A DNA stretch of 64,000 nt. Origin: Plecoglossus altivelis (Eukaryota; Chordata; Actinopteri; Osmeriformes; Plecoglossidae). Numbering within the stretch: position 1 is the stretch's first letter; the number at the start of each line of letters is the position of its first letter. Positions 48,132 to 58,549 of this stretch are shown here, one piece after another. The translations under genes were made by a program, and so were the position numbers. The DNA lies in NCBI GenBank assembly GCA_036571765.1, contig BROE01000004.1, forward strand, positions 16,236,643 through 16,300,642. Reading direction: 5' to 3'. The notes under the pieces were generated by a model. The model was not told where the DNA came from. It worked only from the letters and a program-made list of their open reading frames with translations, and ran no database searches.

Positions 48132-50099
48132 CCTGTATACTTTATTTGAAGAGTGACTAGTAATAATGTCAGAGAAAGACACAAGGAGAAAGAACACAGT
48201 CTGTGTGCTGTTTTCTGCAGGTTTATCCACACTAGGACACAGGCTTGTAAAGGCCCTAGGGAGATGTTGGCTGACTGGGCTGGAGCAGCAGGCAGGGTGT
48301 AGAGCCCAGCACCAGGAGGCACGCATGCGCACAGGGTCCCTCAGTTATGGCCAGAGTTGTCCATAGTGAAAGCTCCACTAATGATCCCCCAGGAGACCGT
48401 GGAGCAGTCTGGCTCTCACCACCCAACCACACACAAACAACTGCCTGCCTGTGTCACTTCATTATTATGCACTAGACTTTAGGTCAAAGGCTACAGTGTG
48501 CTATAGGTTTAATAAAAGGTCAATTGATCCTCTTTGGTCATTGCATCTAGCCTCTTAGGATGATTATGTTGAAATAACATGAAATATAACATGCAAGGTA
48601 TCCTATATTAATTGAGCGTATTTAACTGAAAACTGTTTAAAGCAAGGTAAACATTGATGGTACAACAGCAGGATACTTGCATTGCTGCATTTGAGTCTGT
48701 ATAGCTCATTACTTTCTGACTTCTGACACTCAAAGCCTAATCCTGATCTCTCCCTCATGAAGAGGAACAGAGGCTTTGTCTCTCTTGCCCATAGGAGCAG
48801 TGACACTATCGACACAGTTGTGCAATCTTGTGAATATTGATAAAGATCATAACTGCGAGGCTCAGATTGAAATACAACAATATGTTCTACATATTACAAC
48901 CATTGAAATATATAGATTTGGTTAGATTTGATTCTACAAAGGAAATATAAGAAGTCACTGTCACCAATAAGGAACTATTGTATGGACAACATGATAAGGG
49001 TTTTTGACATGCCCTCACTATTTTTTGTGTACTCATCCGTTGCTTGTTAGTGTGTCTTTTTCACACATTGAACCCCATTCTCACCATCAGCTGCCATGTG
49101 TTATCCATGATCAATACTCTATGGGGCCACTGACCTGGAAAAAGATTCAAAGCTGACACCGCTATCAATATATGTTCTAACAAAGGATAGCTCTGTCACA
49201 GCAGATTGTTAACAGAAGCATAATCCATTGTCTTATTAGGATAGGAACTTTATTGTTTTGAAGAACTAAAACATTTAGGATGATGTTTTTGCTGTTCTAA
49301 GCAATTTGGAAAATATGTAAGCATTGATTGATGCATTGACGCTTAACTAAAAAACTGTATACATGTTGTGTGTGTACGAATCTCAAGGGATCCCAAAGGA
49401 AGGATGAACTGGTTGCCATTTAGCCAGGCCAAAGCCCTAATTTTATAGACAAATGCGTCCGAGGTCAGCTTGATAAACTGAGTAGTGTGTGTAGCAGGAA
49501 TTGTCTGAGCACTTTAAGTTCAGAGCCAAGCAACATACCATGGGTCAATTGTGAATGCTGACAATTAAAGACAGTTCAACTCAATTTTAGTGTCCAGCAA
49601 ATAAACTGTGGGCTAATTGATAAGACAGGACAGCCAGCACAGCCTCTATTCTCTCTTGGAGGGAGGGACAAGACCCACTGTCCTCAGACTGCTCAGCATT
49701 TTCTATAGCATCCTGCCCAATATTCACCAGCCACAGAGCCTTGCAGGAGGAGGCAGAGCCAGGTAGATCAGAGCCATCTTCCAATTGATCCTCCCCCAGC
49801 CTGCCATCTCACCCCAGAGCTGACAGCAGCACCCACAGCAGTAAGGGCTCAGACAGCCTTGACAGTTGGAGCTTCAGAGATACCTGGTTACTGCACTGCT
49901 CCATCAAACAGAAAAGCCAGGAGGTATTTCAGGCAAAACTCTACAATTACAACCAAACATGCTTAGCCAGGGGGCCTCACGGCAGAGCACATCCATGAGA
50001 CGGGCAGGGCAGGAAGAGCATTCACCAAAAGCTTTATGGAGGGGGGGGTCAAGGCGGAGCATGGCATGGGAGGAGCTCCATGTATTTTCTGATCTCTAG

Positions 50100-50720
50100 C
50101 AATTACACAGCTACGACTGGCTCCAGTACACAACCGAACTGGCTGCTTGATCAAAAGATCAAAACCAAACTTAAATTTTCAGAGTTCCTGGATGAAGTAA
50201 CCTCCAGTGTGCTGGACCCAAGCAGTCTGGAGGCCTTCAGCAAACCATCTCATCCTCAGAGAGCAATCTCCCCCAAACCTAGCTTCAGCTCCAGCAGTGC
50301 CGCCGCAGAAATCCGGGCCCAAGACCAGGACCAGTCTGACGACGTTACCCAGTTGGTGAATATCTGGAGTAGCAGTCCATCCCACACCTTTGCCAAACAA
50401 CAGAACACCCTCCCTGGGGAGATGATGCCAGAAACACAAGAAGTGGTGGGGAAAGCGTACCTAGAAACAGACATTGATTGTCTCAGGCGAGAGGATGAGC
50501 TAAAAAATAAAAAGAAGAATACAGCCACTCACAAAGATAAGACTGAGCAGAAAATTAGTCTTCCATATCCAGAGCTTTGTCCAGAGATTTTGGGAAAGAT
50601 TGGAAGCCATAACCCCATTCTTACTCCAATCTTTTGTTCCCCTACCGGTGCTAATTCTCTGCTCCATTGGGATGATGGGTTGACCAATAGGTCTGTCTCA
50701 TTATCCAGAGGCATCAACAT
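50100..50720 (+). CDS. Candidate upstream coding exon (begain N-terminal extension or separate gene), family not recognised
   Basis: An open frame runs from 49999; the first ATG is at 50080 and a possible acceptor (CTGATCTCTAG) ends at 50099. A good donor ATG|GTGAGT follows 50720, phase 0. The peptide looks coding: Ser-rich, with a charged amphipathic block KTKLKFSEFLDEVTSSVL (residues about 28-45 from the ATG), then SFSSSSAAAEIRAQDQDQ, a low-complexity lysine stretch and SLPYPELCPEILG. I do not recognise the family. It lies on the begain strand about 7.8 kb before the coiled-coil exon, and phase 0 permits joining to the acceptor at 58560 or, through the 29-nt exon at 52884, to 58550. It could also be its own gene: without splicing the frame continues to 50877. 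Confidence 0.5.
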
Positions 50721-50944
50721 GGTGAGTGATCAAAATCTAATAATAAAGGTTGGAATCTTCCTGTCTATTTTTGCATTGTTTATTGCATACACACGGAGGC
50801 TTAATATCATGTGCTTGGATGCATGGTTTGCAAGAAATACATGTAAACATGTTTGTCTCCATATTAAGCTGCTTTAATCAATGGAGCCATGGATCTCGCG
50901 AGAAATCAATTAAACGCATGTGCCGCAACTGGCAGTGCACTAGC

Positions 50945-50950
50945 AATAAA
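50945..50950 (+). terminator. Poly(A) signal AATAAA after the upstream exon
   Basis: AATAAA followed within about 15 nt by a GT-rich stretch (GTAAGTTTGGTGT). It lies 68 nt beyond the stop reached by unspliced read-through of the exon at 50100-50720, so it could end a short transcript there. Confidence 0.35.
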
Positions 50951-51801
50951 GTAATGTAAGTTTGGTGTATAAACAATAACCTCAAAAGACAAGAAAATGT
51001 GTATTTTTGTATTTAATTAAACCAATAAACATGGGAATAAAACAATACAAGGATATGCCTTGCCATATCACTATAGGAAATCATGTGACTTTGATCATTT
51101 GAGTACAATACTTTGATATAGTTATTAAGCACAGGTGAATACAAAGTTAACTATTCAAATCCCTTTTGATGGCTTACCTAGATATATTCCATTTATTCAG
51201 TTCCATTTTATTGCAATCATAGACATTAGACTAGGTCAACCACAAAAACTCACTAGTTGGAAAAACTGTATGGAAGCTATCATGATATGCTTAGTTTATG
51301 AGGAATATTTTCAGTCAAAATACAATACTGGTATAATACTGACTCTAAACTTGGTTTTGGAAACTGACAGCCTTAGAGACAGTACAACTCTCTACCATAA
51401 TTATGTTTATAGTATGTCAGATAGTTGACGCCATGATTATTGAATTAACTCATATGCGGTAGTCATACTTTTATTAGTGAGATTTCATAACTATGACAAC
51501 TGTTCGTTCATTGAGATCGTAATGTTTATTATTAGCTTACAGATAGGAATGTGAGCAATGAATTGGGGCGATTGCCTTGTCTTTGGTAGCTCTTTCAAAA
51601 GTCTCATGTGATCTGACAGACATGCTTAGGTATCACATGTGTGCAATGATAAATGAGCCAAATACAATACCAAATTGTTTGTCTGATTAAAATTCAGACT
51701 TTGCCGTCACCTTAGCAACTGTTTGGAAAAAAGTGGGTGGTGAGGGGGCTGAGAGGCTAGCCTGTGAGCGTGTGTCTGAATGTTAGAGTGAGGTAGTGAG
51801 T

Positions 51802-51828
<27 letters not shown>
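51802..51828 (+). repeat. (GT)n microsatellite
   Basis: About 13 GT repeats, followed by GA-rich DNA. Confidence 0.9.
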
Positions 51829-51832
<4 letters not shown>

Positions 51833-52350
51833 CAGAGAGAGAGTGTTAAGGGTTGTTAAGTTTCAGTATTCACCCAGATGATGTGTGCTTATTATTATGT
51901 GTAGATTATGGTGCTAGTTGCAAGCAGTGTTGGGACGTTAATCACTTCTTATAAGGCACATGACCTTCTACTCGCACTATTGCTCCTGCAGACTATACAT
52001 CAAGTGTTAATATGATCTTCTCCATGTCTCTTTTCAAGATGCAATAATTCACAGTTTCCAATTGTTCATTTCACAACTCAAACCACAGTAGATGCAAAGT
52101 GGTTATATACATTACTTTCTGTGTGCTCCATCCTAACAAATTAATCTTGCAATGTATGCCTCACCTACTTATCTATAATTATAGACTGATATAGAAAGAG
52201 AGAGAGATTGAATTAATTTATACAGAACATGTGTATGCATACCTAAAAAGACAGGCGTGGATCTTCTTTTCCCCCACAACTTGTGACACATTGTGAGATT
52301 CAACAGATGGGACACCTGTTTTCATTTACACTTCTATTTTCCAATTTTAG

Positions 52351-52351
<1 letters not shown>

Positions 52352-52388
<37 letters not shown>

Positions 52389-52430
52389 TCTCTCTGCTCT
52401 CTCTGCTCTCTCTGCTCTCTCTGCTCTCTG
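52352..52430 (+). repeat. (CT)n array grading into a 9-nt GCTCTCTCT tandem
   Basis: About 17 CT units, then about five copies of a 9-nt unit in which one CT has become G. The minus strand reads as an Arg/Glu low-complexity frame, which is not a gene. Confidence 0.9.
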
Positions 52431-52883
52431 GGTTCATAACTGACTACAGATATTGAGTGGTTGCTAGTGTCCCACTGGGGGGAGGTTGCAATGTATCTGC
52501 AGTCTGACTGCATTGAGGGTTTCCACTTTTTCTTTTTCACTCCACCCTCTCCTTTACCTTCTCTCATACTCTTTCACACTCTTTATATGACCATTCTCTT
52601 CACACCTCAGCTGAACACAGATGTAAACTTGCTTCATAGTGGTGCAAGATCTGTCTGATTAAAATAAGTTTGAGTGGGATATTGAGATAGATTGAATGAT
52701 ACGGAAAGGAGTGAGAAGCAATAGGGTTCTGGGGAGTTAGACGACATGAAAAAAATAGGTGAAGGAAGAGCCGGAAACGGGAGTCTGAATTTTGACGCTT
52801 GTGTCTGTGCATGGTGCGCTCGACTGCAGCAATGCTTCCAGCATCCCCTGGGTCACTAATCTATGTGATGTGATACCTTTCAG

Positions 52884-52912
52884 GTTTCTGACAACGAGTG
52901 TAAGACTATAAG
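52884..52912 (+). CDS. Candidate 29-nt microexon of begain
   Basis: It is flanked by ATACCTTTCAG before and GTAAGA after. If entered in phase 0 (as left by the exon ending 50720) it reads VSDNECKTI and leaves phase 2, exactly what the acceptor before 58550 needs to give Ser then SLQEQKEDL. The evidence is splice-site quality plus phase; the length is too short for coding statistics. Confidence 0.35.
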
Positions 52913-53919
52913 GTAAGACCCTCTTTCTCTCTGACTGCATAAAGCTTACACAGCTCCACCATTTATCTCTCTTTCTCTCTCTCTCCCTCCCCATCTCCAC
53001 TGCCCCCCTCCTCCCTGCTCTTTCAATCTCACGCTCTTCTCCTTTTCTAGCTCTCTTTTTGCTCTCCCATTCCAAGCTGTTCAGGGTTTCTCTGGGGTTA
53101 GCAGAGCTAAGTAAGCCAGCCTGGATAGCATAGGGCTTTTTTATCTTAGTCCCGGCAGAGCTAAGTCAGGGAGGACAGCAGGGGTTGGATCTCTCTGTGT
53201 CTCCCCCAGCTGTTCAGGATGAAGCTGTGTGCTAGTGGAAGGTACTGCTTTAATGCCACATTGCTGATAGAATCTACGTTTGGTGTTAAGTCTGTAGTGT
53301 TTGTTTGTGTTTGCGTGATGTGGCTTAACTGTGTGCGTACATGTCAGTTTCTTTTCTGTGAACACATTTCATGCTGTTTAATATCAATATGTATTTTGCT
53401 TTCTAAAACAATGTGGTCCCATGCCTCACCGGTGCACATATGTTTTGCTGCATTGGATGATTTATCCTAATGTTAATGGTTCCAATTGGGTGTCTATATA
53501 AAGAAAAAAGTGGCATATCTTTGGTATTTTACTTTTACATTATACTGTATGAGTCTGATGGACTTACATGATGAAAATTTGTCATATAGTATGTTGCCAA
53601 CAGGCAGTACATGTAGTATCTGTAGTTTGGGAATTTCACCTTTAAGTTTACTAAGCAATTATTTGTAGCTTACTTTCACATTTATTCTTGTATTCCCCCC
53701 TCCTGATCAAACACAAGATCTGTTTTACAGAGCTGTATATATTTTATGCTGGCCACATAAATGAGCTGTCCACAAGACGGTAATAGTTCTTTGGTGTGTC
53801 TGCTATGACGATTTAGGATTTTTAATGACAAATTATACAGACTTGGGGAAGGGTGATTTATTGGACAGATTCTTCAAACAACATTCCGTAATAAAAATGT
53901 TAATGTTTTGTATCCACAG

Positions 53920-53971
53920 AAAACTGTATCAGTTCAATAAAATCACAATGGCCAATAAAGGCACAGAGGAG
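53920..53971 (+). other. Candidate alternative begain exon with start codon
   Basis: TATCCACAG precedes 53920 and GTTAGT follows 53971. ATG at 53948 opens MANKGTEE, ending in phase 0 and compatible with the acceptor at 58560. A TTCC microsatellite starts 14 nt into the following intron. Weak: no homology was recognised. Confidence 0.2.
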
Positions 53972-53984
53972 GTTAGTCAAATTT

Positions 53985-54046
53985 TTCCTTCCTTCCTTCC
54001 TTCCTTCCTTCCTTCCTTCCTTCCTTCCTTCCTTCCTTCCTTCCTT
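53985..54046 (+). repeat. (TTCC)n microsatellite, about 15 units
   Basis: Perfect tetranucleotide array on a pyrimidine strand, just after the candidate exon at 53920-53971. Confidence 0.95.
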
Positions 54047-54342
54047 TGTCTCTCAAGCCTTTTTATTTAGTTTTGTTGAAGATTAGTTAACAAGTAATTC
54101 GAAATGCCAGACCAACACCTAGCAGCCGGAGAGGTTTTGCGTGCAGAGATATGCAGAACGTCTGCTGTCCCCACTTAACACCCAGCATTTCTGTTTCTCA
54201 AAGTTCAGATTTAATCAATGCAACTCAAAACATTTCCAGTTGCTTTTTGAGGGACTTACGGTTTTACGAAATCTACCGGAGGTGTGGATGCATATTTTAT
54301 ATGGAGACAGATTGGGGGCCTGAAGGCATGAGTCTGCTGTGA

Positions 54343-54350
54343 ATGAAGAC
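54343..54350 (+). other. Candidate alternative begain first coding segment (ATGAAGAC)
   Basis: ATGAAGAC is followed by a strong donor GTGAGT. Joined to 58550 it would read MKTSLQEQKEDL, which resembles the short MEKLSALQEQK start of mammalian BEGAIN. The exon 5' limit is unknown and an upstream ATG with an immediate stop precedes it. Confidence 0.3.
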
Positions 54351-57300
54351 GTGAGTTAGGAAACAATAGTCCAAGACTCAGAGTGCACTGGTGAGTACTG
54401 AGCTACTGAAGTAGTGTGAATATCTCAGCTTGTTTCAAAATGGTATACAACCAGAGCTCTTTTCTCTCAAATTCTTTAAAAATAATTTACGGAGCTTGAG
54501 GGCATCATTACTGCTGAATTTCAATACCATCATTACTTTCCCCTTCACCCTGCAAAGCTAGTGTTTTAAATTGTTGAATTTTCAATTATAGTTGTGTTAA
54601 AGAAGGTCATAAAAGAAAAAATATAGATGATTTCTCACTGTGTTATGTTGTCTAAACAGCACATTTTAAAGTGTACAATGAGATTTATGATTTATGAGGA
54701 TACTATTTAATTACAATGAATTTCTGGCCTGCAGTTCATATGAGTTCTTTAGAAGTCATCATAAATCAGATGGTACTCTGTATAAAAGGTGTTGCATTTA
54801 GACAACTTATATTACTGTAAAGAAACCTAAATGTGTGCTTTGTTGTCAGTTTCATCTGTTTTCAACTTAGTTGTTTTGGCTGCATTGATTAAATTGTTCA
54901 TCATTTTGCATTTCTGTGATGCTGCTTTTGTTGCACTGTATTCTGTAATATTATAATTGAAATATTAAGGTTACAAAGCAGTAGGGATGCTGTCATTGTT
55001 GCACTGAAGTTGCCTTGAAGTTAAGATGTTATAAAGACATTGCATACAGACTGTTCAGTTTACTCTTACCACCTTACAAGTATGCTCCTCTGATCCTTGA
55101 TTTTTGCTGTACTTTCTACATATACTGTATGTCCTATTATCTTGTGTGTCGCTTTGGATAAAACCTACTACTAAATCAAAAAATATAATTGTAGTGAACA
55201 CAATCTAGAGACAGTGGCTGCTTTTTGTTTCATTTTGCTCTCCACCAGTCCAGTTCAACTGCAGTCACAAGCAATGTATTCTGGTGGGAAGTAACCTCTG
55301 TCGATTTTCACTGACATTTTATAATTGCTGTATCTATGATGAGCATCAACACCACAATATGAGTCAACTTTAAGATCAGCTCCCATTATAAACAAAGTTT
55401 GTTTCCACTGCCTTCAAAATAAGCCTTAAGTGACCCAGTCCTACATGATAATAACTTCACTAGAAAGGTTACAAATTACAGTTAACTGATGCTGCTAACT
55501 TTATGAAGAAAATTTTTTTATCCAATATTTCTCTACACAAAAACACACTTTTATTGCTTGAGAACCTCTTAACGGCATATGACTTTTGTGTATGTGGGTT
55601 GTAATGGTGTAGTAGTAAGGTATTTGTGTTGTTGTTGACCACCAGCCTTGCGCTTAATCTATTCTACAGATGTAAATGCTTGCAGAGAGAGTCAAAAGAC
55701 TGAATTGATAAGACTTATGCTCACCAGCACTCCTTTGTTCTTTTGAGTTACCCCTCTTTCTCTTTTTCTCATTCAAACTCTTTCATCTCTTCATCCTAGC
55801 AACCAGGTAAATCTACAGGTTCTTGTTTTATATGCTCTGGCAGCAAGTCCGAGCACCTTCCAATTGAAAGAGATTGCAATAAGACCAGTATAATGCTGGG
55901 CCAATTGTGGTTTATGGGTGTGCCAAATATAATGAGGAGCCCCATTGAAGCATTTTCATAAACACCCAATGAGTCGTCTCATTACTCTGATTGTGTAATA
56001 GCATTTTCAGTTCCTAATTCCCTTGGTTTGACAGTTTACTAATGTGTTTACTAATTGAATATTGTTGCCTTGGTGCGTGCAAATGAAAGCTGGTGAGTAG
56101 TTGTGGATTCTGTCGCTCAAATGTCCACAAAATATCTTGTAGATAACTCAGAGACATAAGAAATAAATGTACAAATGTATTCAGAAAAATCCTGCACTGC
56201 ATAACACTGCACCGACAAGATTGTTTTCTGTCTTTGCCATGCCGACATAATAAATGACAAACTCTATAAATAATCAAATAAATAAACGCAAAACAATGTT
56301 TAGTTCCTATGAATTTAGTTAATCCTGTTGTATCCAATTGCATCCAGAGGCATTTGGCCAGCACCCTTTGCAAATACACATTTGTTAGTTGGCTTGGCAA
56401 TTACATGCTATTATCTTCCCTTCCATCATTCTTTCTCCACTCTACCTTTAACTATTCAATTTCCCCTCTTTCTGCAGCAGAAAGACAGAGTAGTGTAGAA
56501 ACCCACATCTTGTGTTCTTGGCACCTTCATCTCTAGCCTTCCTCTCAAATGCCAGCATGGGATATGAGTAGGAGTTAGCTCAATCAGAATTTCGAAAACT
56601 GTGTCAACCAATACAAGAGAAGCTCATCAAGGAGTGCACTGGAGTAAACACCGTTGTACCGTTGTACCGTTTGACATGAATAGAAATTTGCTGTCAATAG
56701 TCTTTTGAGATGCAGGCAGACATACATTTCTGTCATAGGGAAATTTAAATTTAGCACACCATCCTGCTTAGATGCAAATTTGCAAGTGCATAAATATCCC
56801 ATTCAATGTGCACACATTGGGAAAGGATGACTCAGAGGGGAGCATCTAGAGCTTCAAGCACGAGGTCCAGTTGTTAGGGCAAACTTTCCCCATCTGGAGG
56901 GGACATGTCTCTGGGACTCTATCTGCTCAAGGGCCAGAGTGACTGTGTGCTGTATGTGTATACATTTAGTGTATGTGAACACTTAGCATAGTGACACATT
57001 ATTTATGTGTGTCCTTTGTCATCTTTACATGTGTGTTAGGTGTGCGTGCATAAGTGTGTGCGTGTGTGTGTTTGAGAGAAAATCCCTTAACCATAATACT
57101 TAAGCATGTAGGTCCAATAATGGCGGACCTAATAATTGAAAAAAGGTACTCTGTCTCAGCTCATCCCCCACACAGTGTGTCTGTGTGATCACGGCTGCAA
57201 CTGTGGATGCAAATGAGGTGGGAGGAAAATTATTTTCACAAGTGGCTCATCTGTTAAACTGGTGTAAGGAAATGTCAGTTATTGCCTGCATGCATAGACA

Positions 57301-58549
57301 ACAGGTAAACATACGAAAATTGTTTGTGAATTGCTGAGTTTAATGTAAAATGGCTGTTTAATTCAATAGGTTCTAACTCCTGCCAACCTGTCTCTTTGAT
57401 CTGTTTGGCAGGATCAACACAGGTAGACAAGTCATTCATTCTTCAGGGCACACAACTTAGCTGAGCCCAGTGTGAAATACACCCCAAGTCAATCCCTGTG
57501 GCGAAACCACATTACACATGAGAAGTTGTGAACACAAACAATGAAAAAAATATATATCGGCAAAACATCCCAAAAAATCACCAGAAATGGTGGTAAACAT
57601 CAAAAAAAGAGGTAAGTGCAAACAGTTTGCACGATCTGCTCACAGAGGTTGTCCCTTTCACCTCTGAACCAGCCATACAGATGGAGTTGGAGACCATCCT
57701 CCAAATCTAGTCATCCCACCTCATCATTACACCATGCTGCCCATAAATAAAAACACTATAGTCCCATGACTCAAATGACCCATGACCCATTCTGACACTA
57801 GTGTGTGATTTGAACTAGATTTGAAGTACAGTATTTTATAAACTAATTCTATGCTACAAAACATCTTGTGTTTTCCCGTCCACACCTGGATGATTGGGGT
57901 GAAAACAAGGTTTTCAAGGTATTGTCAAGACATTGTGTGAAAATAAAGTTATCTGAGACAATTCAATATTGATGTTATTACTCCACTAGTTTATGTTTAG
58001 TTTGTTGTTTTTAGATGCATTTTTGTATACCTGTGTCAAGGTGGTGATATGTATTTGTTCAAATGCATAACAATGCGTATGACTATAATTGTCTAACAAC
58101 TCCCTATTGTTGAAAGGAATCAATTCTCATTTTCTTACATTCTGTTAGACCCCTTCCACAAATGATCTTTGAAGACAGAGATGAGTGAGAGGAAATAGGA
58201 TGACCATCTCTTTCAGTGGTATCATTATCAACCAGTTGATACTTTCATTACTATTATTCCTCCATCTGTCCATCAGTCTGCTACAGCCACTTCATAAAAG
58301 TTGGATGCGTTTTCTCTTCCTTCTCACACTTGCCCTGCTATTACATCCAGAAAATACTGTGTCCAGTGTATACATGTGTTTAAAAATAACCCTTAATGTC
58401 CTGTTTAACTGGATTACATATAGGAAACCACCTTTGTGTCTATCTCCGATCATCGCATGGCACAATTTGAAAAACAAAATAAATGGATCAAAACACATTT
58501 AATCTACATATGTTTGCATACATAAATGATGCGTGGCTTATGTGTGCAG
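54351..58549 (+). other. begain intron, repeat-poor
   Basis: Except for the tail fragment at 55090, this 4.2 kb shows no transposon I recognise, in contrast to the rest of the window. No exon was identified. Confidence 0.45.
55090..55185 (+). mobile_element. LINE/SINE tail fragment
   Basis: TCGCTTTGGATAAAACCTAC followed by TACTAAATC is a decayed copy of the 3' tail at 31800-31845. Confidence 0.45.

Larger units (their letters stand above)
46076..49998. other. Intergenic, nt5c1b to begain
   Basis: Apart from MITE copy 3, a LINE tail and short low-complexity tracts, nothing was recognised. 49600-49998 is GC-richer and may contain a begain promoter or leader exon. Confidence 0.45.

Noticed and set aside
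47918..48366. Open frames of 134 and 68 codons around 48 kb
   Set aside because: They cross a MITE boundary and show no conserved motif or splice structure.
52352..52430. Possible CRISPR-like direct repeats
   Set aside because: Simple tandem units of 2 and 9 nt with no spacers, in a vertebrate genome.
52334..52567. Minus-strand frame with repeated Arg-Glu residues
   Set aside because: Translation of the CT/GCTCTCTCT microsatellite, not a protein.
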